From NCBI RefSeq assembly GCF_907165205.1, contig NC_058198.1, positions 1,825,501 to 1,889,500 of the forward strand: a stretch of 64,000 nt of DNA, in the 5' to 3' direction. The notes beneath the pieces are model-generated. The model was not told the origin of the DNA, did no database searches, and saw only the letters and a program-made list of their open reading frames with translations. The stretch comes from Coccinella septempunctata (taxonomy: Eukaryota; Arthropoda; Insecta; Coleoptera; Coccinellidae). The position numbers and the translations under genes were made by a program. Positions 38,013-50,000 of this stretch are shown piece by piece (within the stretch, counting starts at the first letter, position 1; each line of letters opens with the position of its first letter).

Positions 38013-41000
38013 TCACATGTACGGCCAGGAAAAACTGCTGCCTGACAGAAGCATGTCTCTTATGAGTGTTTCAATCGGCGTTTTTCCTACAAGCCTAACG
38101 AAAAACAATTGTTCTATGACTGCGGAACTAACTGTCCTAAGACTCGGAAGCCTCAACAGCAACTTTCCGAATCTTGTCGGCTGATTAGGATACTGAGATC
38201 TGCAGTATTCTTCTAGGGCACACTGGGACTTCTCTTGGATGGATTCTATATGGGCGACATCGCTGAGGCCGCAGGCATCTGCAAAAACATGAACGACTAT
38301 TGTAAATCCGAAAATTTCATCTCGAAGTCCGATTTTGAACAGAATATGGATATAAAATTGACATTTCTGAGTTCTGAAAATAATAGTTTCAAGGGAGAGC
38401 ATCTTGGTCCACTGCTTCTAATCAAAACAGATATTTTTCAAGGCTGTTATATCTCATTCATTAATCAATTCATTTGAGCTTCAAGTACTGAACCGATATG
38501 ATGAAATATTATTTCTTTATCTCTTTCGGGGTCCACAGGGTATCATTTCGAAACAATCAACAATCTATATCCGTGAAATTAAAGTCCATAGAATAACTTA
38601 TTCCCATCAGCAACCTAAAAAAATAGTTGGGGGAGAGTGACGAAATTGATGAAATCCGATATATACAGTGTCAGCCCGTAGGGTTTCCTAAAAAAGGCAT
38701 AAATTATAAGAAGATAATCTTATCTTGGCATAAAGCAATAACTGCGTCCATATCAACCAGCCAACTCCACAAGATATCAGTGGAGAATACAGTGGCGTGG
38801 ACATAATATATCAACTTGATCCCCCCTGTGATAATTTTTATTTATATATACGTACGAGCGGGTTTTTATTGGAATTAAACGTGAAGGGAAGGATCTATTA
38901 GATACTCCAATACGTCAAATATGAAATCAGCAGCTATTTGGAATGATTAATGAGTTATTATACTCGAAATAAATAATAAACCTATTATTCATTTGGAAGC
39001 GATCACAACTATTCACAGTTCTCGTTTGAGGCACGTAGATTTAAAAAACGATGGAAACTCTTCCATGATTTCTGTTGGAAAACTCCTGGATGAAATCTGG
39101 ATTCGGGAGATTTATTCTTGGAAATAGTAAATAGGTGTTGGGGTGGGGTGTTGAGTGTTAGAGATCGATATTATTAGAGGGGGTGGCGACGCCACTGGGG
39201 TGACCACTGTCCTGGATCTTTCAGCGTGGTGAACCCGCGACCCAGGTCCTATATCTTCTGCAGGTCTGAGTCTCAAGTAATGCTTGATTGATTCGGACTA
39301 GTTTTTTCGATTCTTTTACCGAAGTGCAGATAAATCACAATGAAATACTGCTCGGGGTGGCCTGGGGTGCATAACAAAGTAGCTCCCGACTTTTCCAGAT
39401 CTGATTTTTGGCGAGGCAGCCACCCACTTTTTGTCCGGACTCAAATTATATTTGATATCGCTTTCGAATTCTCACTCCATTAAAACTCGCTTATTTTGAA
39501 TTGTAAAGTATTATTTAAATATTAATAAATCCGTCGGAACTTGAATGCCACATAACAAACTTGCGAATTAGCATTTCCGACTGGCGTTGGATTTATACGT
39601 GACCGACAAAAACTTTCTCTTCGTTTCTGTTTCTTCGATTTTGTGGCCGACAATTGCCCGCTGATTTTCCTTCTTCAATCCAGTTGCACCCCCATTTATC
39701 ATCTCTTCTGCTCCTGAACATCTCCTCTTATCCTGCCAATAAGTTAATTAATTGCATTCTACATTTACAGCCCAACTTTCACGATCAATTGCTTCGAGGG
39801 TGCTTTCCCCTTTCCTGATGAAATCATAAATTAATTCAACCAGATGATTGTGGAGGATACCCCCAAAAAACGAATAAAATCAATCCATGACATTCTCAGC
39901 TGAGTGCTATTGGGAAAAAACTTCAATTATTTCTCCAGATGTACACACCTGTGAAATGTGCGTGCATTCAGTGAGAGAGCATTATTCTGGAATTAATGAC
40001 AATCCGAATCTTGGCGTGGAGGCAAAGTGGAAACAACTGCTGCCAATTATTATTAATTCAATAGCTTGTCATAGTCGTCTCGTCATTCAAACAAGCTATG
40101 CAAATTCCGGTCGTCAATTCTTGATAACAATCGGGACAATTAAAACTTCTTAATGTAAAGCATTTTACGTAGCAGACAGAGACTTAATGAAAGGATTTCG
40201 AGTTTCAGACTTATCCTTTCGATTGTGCTCTGCCAACTTCGGCGCGTCTCAATTTCAAAGATTGCGACATCAAACACTAATTCCATTTTGCAATTGGCAA
40301 TTCATGCTGCGCCACTTGGAACTTTACCCCAAATTTTACGACGACACTGTGTGCAAGCAACTGATACCAGAAAGGATCCAGCATTCAAATATAGGCAGAT
40401 TTTTTTCGTACATATCTAGTACTGCTGTAAAAATGAATATTTAATTTAAGATACCCATCGGTGTTATTTCTGGAGTGGCCTTTTTCTGGAGTGCACGAAA
40501 AGATGCACCCTAAGACGCGACGCTTCTTATAATAGACATGATTACCATGGAAGGAATTGGACGTATTGCAAAAAATAACCTATTATAATGGCTATTCCAC
40601 CGTTAATTACTTTCTGCGATCGAAATAGAACCGTAATGGTCGTTTGTATTCTATCCGTCAACGTTTAGAGGCAACTTTAATTCAGAACTGTCTCAAATTC
40701 TCGCATAAATCGAAATTTGAAACCACAAGATCGTTGACGAGGCCTTATAAATGTCTTCGGTGGGCTAGTTGGTAAACATTAACGAAGAGACAATAAAATG
40801 AAGATAATGGATGATTATTCGACATTCTGCTTGTAATTCGATACTTCTTAGATTTCCCTGTGTTCCCAAGGATCTTTTCAGAGTGTTCTAGTCTTGGAGA
40901 ATTCCTCTAGAGTGGTTCAATACCGATTTTTTCCTTTTCCTGTAAATTTTTCATGTAGATACATTTACCTACACCACAGAAGGGTTGTGAGCCAATAAAA

Positions 41001-44000
41001 GGAGTTTGTGGTCCTTTCCTGGCAAGCGTATTGGCTTTATTTCCTTTGATTTCGATGATTTGGGTGACCTAGAACCCATGCTTGAAAGACCTTATTATCC
41101 TTGCCTAATTCTTTGAGTTTCCTCACTCGACTCAGTGTTTTAATCGTAGGCCTGACTGTTTTTATGTCTTTCTAGGTTTATTTCTATACATTTCGATTGC
41201 AAATATTTGTGCCTGAAAGACTAGGGATAATGAGCATCTTCATCAGTTGCTTGTTCACTGGAAAAATTAGGCTATGAGATCATGAGATGGACTTAGTCAG
41301 AGAGGTCCATACAGGCTCTCTGATTCCTAATTATTCTGCCATCACCTGTTTTACTGGAGATACGGGAATCGATTTCGACTTTTTTCTTGAATATTTCTAT
41401 TTCTTCAGTGTTCGTTACAAAAGAGGCAGTGAGAAAACCAACAAGGTATAATAAAGTGATATCAGCACAATAACCTTGACGTGTCGTGACGAAAGTCAAA
41501 ATCTGCACAAATTGCCTGAATAGTTAAACATCTGGTGATTATCGTCCTTCCTTTGTGTGGTCTGAGAGGGCGGAGCCCTAGTTTTTCGGTTATTCCTATA
41601 TAATCACATTCTTCGGCCTATTCATCGTCCTAATCGGCGTGACAGACCGCTAAATAGGTGCAGATTTATCTGCTCTATTTCTTTCTCAACTGGCATTCCT
41701 TCCAATTCCATAAAAACTTGCCATCTGCTCTGTCATTGTTTAAAAATTAAATCGTTACGAATCTCTGGAACTATGCCTATATTCGAAGTTTCGTAAAATT
41801 TGGGGGGAGCAATTTATTTAAATTTCCCCGCACCTGATGTCTGACGTCTTAATTATGGACCCTTCTCATTCTGATAACCGGCTCCACTTTCAACGCTTCA
41901 TGATTTCCTTTGAACGATGTCGCTATGAATCTGAGCTCTCGAAGGTGATTTCAGTTTATGATCGTCACAGAAGAAAAAAATCGACAAACAAAAAGGGCTA
42001 TCAGAGAAATATTTCTTCGTTCAACTTTGGCCATTGTTGTAGCTCCCAGATTATCACGGTTAAACGCGTGCACAGCCACCGCAAATATCTCTCAGCATTG
42101 CTTTTGCGGTGAGATCGATAGTAACTTTTTGGCAATAATAGTGCCATTCGAGGGGTGCAATATGTTGTCTAGAGTTATGACTAATCTGACTTTTTAAGGG
42201 GGATTCCCCCGCAATCTACATAGAGCAAAAATCACGAGGGGTGAGCCGCGTAATGCGACTATATATTGTCGTTCCAGATACTCGTGCAGAGCTGCTACTC
42301 CGGATTATTCTTTTTCTACCTCTGAGGCGAAAGGTCACCGGGGGTTAATTGTCGATATTTATCGTCCAAGAGGGACAACTTATTTTCAAATATACTAAAA
42401 TATGACCTTTGCTTAAGGTCAAATACCACTTCAAGCTCACGGTTCAGTACGTTAGCGAGATTCCTTTAGAACTTAATATGTCATTGCTAACAACGGGCTC
42501 ATGCCAAATAGCATAATAAATCTTCATACCCAAATGCCTGTCATTTTCCCCAATCGCGAGATGGTGAAAGAATTCTTGAGAGAAACGAAAAGTGGGAATA
42601 ATTACACAACTTCAAATGAGCCACTATACAGGGCGAGTCTTTGACTCGTGCAAATATTTCAACAGTAGATTCTTGAGGTCAAAAGAAACACATTTTTCCT
42701 TTACCATTTTTTCCTAATCGTCTCGGTTCAAAAGATACAGGCTGTTGAAAAACCATAAAACATGTTATTTTTAGCTGTATCTCACAAACGGTTTTATCGA
42801 ATGAAATGAAATTCGGAATGTAGTTTTTCATTTATTTGATGAATCTTTTTCGAACACAAGATATAACCTACGTCTTCCAGTTTTCTCATTATGACCATTA
42901 CGTACCATAAAAATACCAAAAATTCAAAGATCCCAACGCTTGAAACCAAATTGGACGCTATCTAATTTATAATTGAACGTTTTGCAAAATAAAAGTATTC
43001 TTCATATTTTCTCGTATAATGCGCCGTTTTCGAGTAATTCAAAAATTAAAAAATACCAGTGAAATTTGAAAAATTGGGTATTTTGGCTGAATACAACTCT
43101 GTTTAAAAGATCCACAGATGTGTAGTGTCACAGATTTAGCTAGTTATTCTGAAGGTAATTTTGTTTTTCCAGGGTTGGCACAGCTCATTATGAAAACTCA
43201 AAATGGCCGTATCTTTTTATCAGGGCCGAATCAGAAAAAATGATATAGGAAAAAAGTGTTTCTTCTGACCTCAAGAATCTACTGTTAAAATATCTTCAAA
43301 GGCTCACCCTCTATAATAGGGAATGCTCAGGGTGAAGCTGATATTGAGCATTCCAACCCTTTCAAAGTTATAAGACTTCGCCTTTGCCATATACTCATGA
43401 CCTTGCTGAAATGGTCCTCTCAGCTCTAGGGTCCAATGCCCGACTCTTCAGGGTTGAGAATTGAGAAATAAAATGTCGACTCTGGTCCATTGGCGGGGTT
43501 GGTTTACCCATATGGCGAAAATTCGTTGTTGTTAGAACTGAAACCAGTAGAAACGTTCCGGCTCCAACGAGGAAGGAATATTTGAGACCTCGTCGGAGAG
43601 GAGGATGCAGGGGAAGACGGTGGTTATCGCGAGGGCCATCTTCTGTTACGAGTGTCTGGGAGACGATATCTGACCCCTATTATATATTCAGAGTGTGTTT
43701 TCCGTGGAAAGCCGCTTACGGTTTAGATGGTCGGTGGTAACCAGCGAGGTGTAGAACACCGGAACGTAGCAGCACATGTAATTTGTGTCAAGTCAGTTGT
43801 GGGTACAATGAGAGCTGAACATAATTGAAGGTTATGTTGTACGAACATGGACTTGCAGAGCGGTTCGAAGATATGCCCGACTGCGGCCGTTGACCATCTC
43901 GAGAACACTCGACACGGGGTCAGAGGTACCAACTTTCAGATCAGGTGTACCGGCGTAGAGGAATTCGAAGCGAGAGCCGCAGATTGAAATTGCGGACCTA

Positions 44001-47000
44001 CAAAATCGTGGGTGAAAATCACAAGGCACACACTCATTTATGGAGGTCAATGATAACGATGAAGATCGGCGGAATTTTAAATCAACGCCATAACTTTGAA
44101 TATTACGGTGCCTCTGGCTCACTGGGGCCTATGCTTGAAATCGATAGGATCCTGCGTCATCACCTTCTGTTATAGACTTTCCACCAACATGATTTTCATT
44201 AGGATGAGCCATTCAAAGTCGAAAAATTAAGTTTTGGTAGCATCTAACTCAATTATCAAACCCTATCGATCGATCGGAATCAAACCAATGGACAGAATTT
44301 AATAGTCCCAATCCCAGATCGATCACAAACGGACCTGAGGAGTGCCATCATTAAGAAACGCTAACCATAACTCATTACCCTAGCATATCGGACATATTCA
44401 GCCCAGTGTCATATTTCAGGGGGGTGGAAGGTGACCGGAGGAGTCTGCGGGCTGCCCTGTCCGCAGAACTCACCAGATTATTCACCCTCGCTTTCTCTCG
44501 AGGCGACATCCCCAAAAATTAAAAGCCGCAGATTTGCACTATGCTATTATAGGGAGGCTGCCACCCTCTCGTCGTCCTAGTTTTGTTATCACGGGAAAAA
44601 CTAAAGAATCGATACCGGGGTCCCTCTGAGCAATGTTTTTCCTGGTTGGGACGCGTACGTGCTCAGCACGTGCTGTGCACAAACTGGCATTGATTGAAAG
44701 TCGAGATGACATCGCATCTACGACGGAATCATAATCGAATTTGGTTATACACGCTTGCCTCATTATTTTCAGTAATGAATGTTCGTATTGAAGAAAATCA
44801 GAGGGAATTGTCACAAAGTATCAGAACATGAGTACATGAAAAAGGGTTTATCATCAGTGATACAGAAAATGATACACTCAAATCAAAAATGAAAAAATGG
44901 TTTACCTTAAGTGATACAGAAAATTATGCACTAGAATCAGGAATGAAAAAAAGGTTCACCTTTAGTGATGATACAGACAATGATACACTGGAATTAGGAA
45001 TTAAAAAAGGGTTTACCTTCAGTGAAACAGAAAATGATGCACTAGAATCAGGAATGAAAAAAAGGTTCACCTTTAGTGATGATACAGACAATGATACACT
45101 GGAATCAGGAATTAAAAGAGGGTTTACCTTCAGTGAAACAGAAAATGATGCACTAGAATCAAGAATGAAAAAAAGGTTCACCTTTAGTGATGATACAGAC
45201 AATGATACACTGGAATCAGGAATGAAAAAAGGGTTTACCTTCGGTGAAACAGAAAATGATGCACTAGAATCAGGAATGAAAAAAAGGTTCACCTTTAGTG
45301 ATGATACAGACAATGATACACTGGAATTAGGAATTAAAAAAGGGTTTACCTTCAGTGAAACAGAAAATGATGCACTAGAATCAGGAATGAAAAAAAGGTT
45401 CACCTTTAGTGATGATACAGACAATGATACACTGGAATCAGGAATTAAAAGAGGGTTTACCTTCAGTGAAACAGAAAATGATGCACTAGAATCAAGAATG
45501 AAAAAAAGGTTCACCTTTAGTGATGATACAGACAATGATACACTGGAATCAGGAATGAAAAAAGGGTTTACCTTCGGTGAAACAGAAAATGATGCACTAG
45601 AATCAGGAATGAAAAAAAGGTTCACCTTTAGTGATGATACAGACAATGATACACTGGAATCAGGAATTAAAAAAGGGTTTACCTTCAGTGGAACAGAAAA
45701 TGATGCACTAGAATCAGGAATGAAAAAAAGGTTCACCTTTAGTGATGATACAGACAATGATACACTGGAATCAGGAATTAAAAAAGGGTTTACCTTCAGT
45801 GAAACATAAAATGATGCACTAGAATCAGGAATGAAAAAAAGGTTCACCTTTAGTGATGATACAGTCAATAATACACTGGAATCAGGAATGAAAAAAGGGT
45901 TTACCTTCAGTGAAACAGAAAATGATGCAGTAGAATCAGGAATGAAAAAATGGTTGACCTTTAGTGATGATACAGACAATGATACACTGAAATCAAGAAT
46001 GAAAAAAGGGTTTACCTTCAGTGATACAGAAAATAATACACTAAAATCAGGAATGAAAAAAGGGTTTACCTTTAGTGATACAGAAAATGATACACTAAAA
46101 TCAGCAATGAAAAAAGGGTTTACCTTCAGTGATACAGGAAATGATGGAATCAGGAATGAAAAAGGGTTTTGCTTCAGTGACGAATTAAAATTTTGTTTGG
46201 GGATGAGTTATAGCAGGGCAAGGGGACGATGTGGTGACAATTTTCTCTGGAAAGGCATGTGCACTGCACTGTTGAGTTAGGGTGTGGGGGGCGATTATTA
46301 AATTATTTCCCCTTTGCTTTTTATAGGAGGCAATATGACTGCCCAGCATTATTGGTAGCACCCCTATACCTTCGGAAGCAATCCATTTTTCCAAGGAAAT
46401 AATGATTGGGAAGCAATCGATCAGCTCATGCATACTACATATGTACATACATCTTGGATAAAAATTGGGTTCTTATGGCCCTATTTTTGATCCAACAATT
46501 ATTGGAATGTTCCAATTGCAACTATACTTGTTCAAATTCGAGTATCACTTGGGTGTATGTCCTCATTTGAATGTCAGAGATTTCGCTATTCCAGTGTGTC
46601 GATAAAAAGGCGAAAGACGTGGAATGATAATGGTACGTTCAAGGAGAGATCATTTTCGGTACCATCTAGCAAGCAGAGTTAAAATTGAAGATCGGTATGC
46701 ACCTAAGTCCAGAGTAGAGTGCCTTTTGTCGGTAGGCAGGTTAGGTTACGAAAGGTCGTGACTTTGCGGTATGCCTGGGGCCACTAGAGACGTAGGGGGG
46801 AACGCAAGGGGGCCCCTTTTCCCCGTCTTCGCCGGCAGCTGAGCCACTTCGCCGCTACGCTCAGCCCTAGAGGTCAGATCTTGCAGATAACGCCGCACTC
46901 TGTTGCCTTTACTTACACAATATATTTATACCTTCTCGACCGAATGGGTTGAGATAGTGCCCCCGAAACTAATTCAGTGCGCTGATTACCCCCTACTAAT

Positions 47001-50000
47001 CAATTTCAGCACGTATTATGATCTGGGTATAAATCTGGGGTTACAATGCGGAGGAGATATCATATTCAATGGGCTTCTCGACTCTCCATTCCATTCGCAT
47101 CGGCCTCAATTTATACGGAATCAATTTATTACTAACTTCTTCTTATATTCGGATCGAGCGCAAGTTCCGAATGATGTACAAATTACGAAATATTGGGGAC
47201 GAGATACGAAATGAACAAAAAGAACCGACGAAAGTGCTGACACGAAAAACCTCCGATTTGAAATTACCAGAAGAGGCTCAAGAAACGAGATGATCTGATA
47301 ATCGTCAATCTGCGATTTCTTTCACAAGAGGGGTGGGTTTTCCGCAATTGAGGGAAATGATTCAACAAGCCCAGAATCTGCTTGTATAATTTCCATTTTT
47401 CTGACCTGTGATCAATGTCCTTCGTATGCGACCGTGAAAAATTGGACTGCAAGCTTCAAAAGAGGTAAATTTTCCATTGAAGATGATAACCGATCGGGAA
47501 GGCCAGTTTCTGTGTCAGTTCCCGAAAATATCGATGCAGTTCATGACATGATTTTATCAGACCGTCTAATTGGGATAAAACGGATATCTGAAACACTGAA
47601 TATTTCGAACGAACGCGTTCATCATATAGTTCACGTCAATTTGGACATGAGAAAAATTGCTGCAAAATGGATCCCCAAATGTTTGAATGTTGACCAAAAG
47701 CGTGCAAGGGTAGAAGCATCGCGTTCGATCTGTGCTCGATTTGAAAACGATGTAGACTTTTTAAACCGAATTGTCACTATGGATGGGACTTGGTTACGTT
47801 TCTACAATCCAGAAACAAAGCAACAATCGATGGAATGGCGTCACTCTGGTTCTCCAAGACCTAAGATGTTTCGTGTCCAAAAATCGGCTGGAAAAGTTCT
47901 TGCCTCAGTTTTTTGGGGTTGCCATGGAGTAATCATGATTGATTTTTTGGATAAGGGTAGAACAATAACCGGAGATTACTATTCGACATTACTGACTACT
48001 CTACGGGAAAAAACTAAAGAGAAAAGACGAGGAAAGCTACTCAAAGGTGTTTTTCTTTTGCAGGACAACGCCCTTGCACTCAAATCTCATGTTGCCATGC
48101 AAAAAATTCGTGATTTAGGGTTTGAATTACTAGAACACCCCCCTTATTCACCAGATTTGGCACCATCCGACTATCATCTCTATCATCTATCATCTCCTCA
48201 ACTGAAAAAAAGTTTAAAAGGTCGTAAATTTTCTTCCAACGAGTATTTTGACATTGAAATTTTGTTTGGTTCTATAGTCGGCTAAGAATTTTTCAATATA
48301 TCCTCGTACAATGTACAGAACAATGTTCGAACCTGAGTCAGGAGTTAAATAGAATAAAATTTCCGGGCACAACTGCTGCTTTATGTATACTCAAGTAATT
48401 TTGTGGATATATTTATCGTTATTTGTCATACAGCTGGTGTTTTTCAACAATTAAACTTCGCTACATTTGTAATTACCCCGAAGAGAGTTTGTAAGTAACA
48501 CTTGTCCTTAATTGTTCCCGACGATGAACATTTTATTTCTTTATTCGTTGCCGCGCCCTATAATTGACTAATTACAGAATCTTCAGCGCTAGTTAGGAAC
48601 GTCATTCTCATAGGAATTTTACAAGGGAGAACGGATTGATTCTTCACGTAGACGGAGAGGCATGCAGCCAGCTATCGATGTTTATAGAACCTATAAAACG
48701 AACATTAGACAATAGGACAATTTTTAAGCAGATCCTGAAGTTTTATAAGTTGGATTCATTGAAGCAAATACACATACAGTTGGGATTGGATTTCTGCAGC
48801 CGAAACTGAGAAATGCAATTTGTCTGAAGCTTCACAGGCATCTCGAGCCGATGGTCTAGTCCTAGATGTTATGTGGCTACGAACCAGTATGTTACGATTG
48901 CTATAAATCCTTGCTAATAGCTCCGAGTACAATGGCAGTTCGAGTCTCCTGAATCTGGCGATACGCCTTTTCAATGTTGCCCGCAAACTGGGACACCTAG
49001 CTCAACAAGGCTCAACTCGTTAGAAATTCATCGATAGCCCCCGCTTATCTTTCATCCAGGATCATTCCGGCTCATTTGTTTGTTTATTAATTCGACCGAG
49101 CTCTCTTGATACATTCATGGACAAAGCACATGTCCTTATCTGCATATCATCAGGACTTCTGATTTTCGATATTATTCCCTTGTAAGTCCACAGTTATTTC
49201 AATTCTCCCCATGTGAATGATGAATATTACCCCATTTTTTCCAGAGACTGATTCAGTGCGATCATTATGAATCTGGGAGAAAAGGTGGCAAGGCATTATT
49301 TCAAGGAGGGCGTTATGAGGTAATTCGAGTTAGAAACAGTGGGACCCCCAAACCATATAGTTGTCTCATTTCGCTCTCAGCGGCATACCTCCGATCCAAA
49401 CAATGGGGCTGATATAGCAGCACATCAAACCCCAAAATTATCTCATGGTCAGATCTGCGTGTCACGGGGTTTTGCTAATAAAATTACGTGGTAATCAACA
49501 GCCAGGCCTGTTCCCCAACCGAAGAACTTAGCGCTTCAATATTCCTCCAATTTACCCTCATTTATTCGCACAAATGGAATTTTCATGAATGAAGAAGATA
49601 GTACGTAACAATCCACAGTTCATTATATGTGTGGAATTGTTTGGATTTCCGTCAAATAGGTATACTTTTCAAGGGTTGTCAACTACCTCCCTGTGCCCTA
49701 GCTCAACGAAACGTAAAAATCAATATCCCTCTCGTAATCTCTCATTGAGGGATAAAAGCCTCTTAGGCACGTTATCTAGCTGAGAATAATGATCTTTCAA
49801 GCCCATCGAGTTGGCTACTGATTCATAAAAGACTGAAAAGAGTAAAGTGTCATAGAGATTAAGATTTTCATTACCCCCCCACAGGCGTCAGAAGATTATG
49901 GAAGTGAGGATTGGACTCACCTGTAGTGAAGAGAACTATGGCTTTTAGACAAGAGTACTCAGCAGAATCCACATGCAGAGCTTTCAGCTTCTCCACTTGC

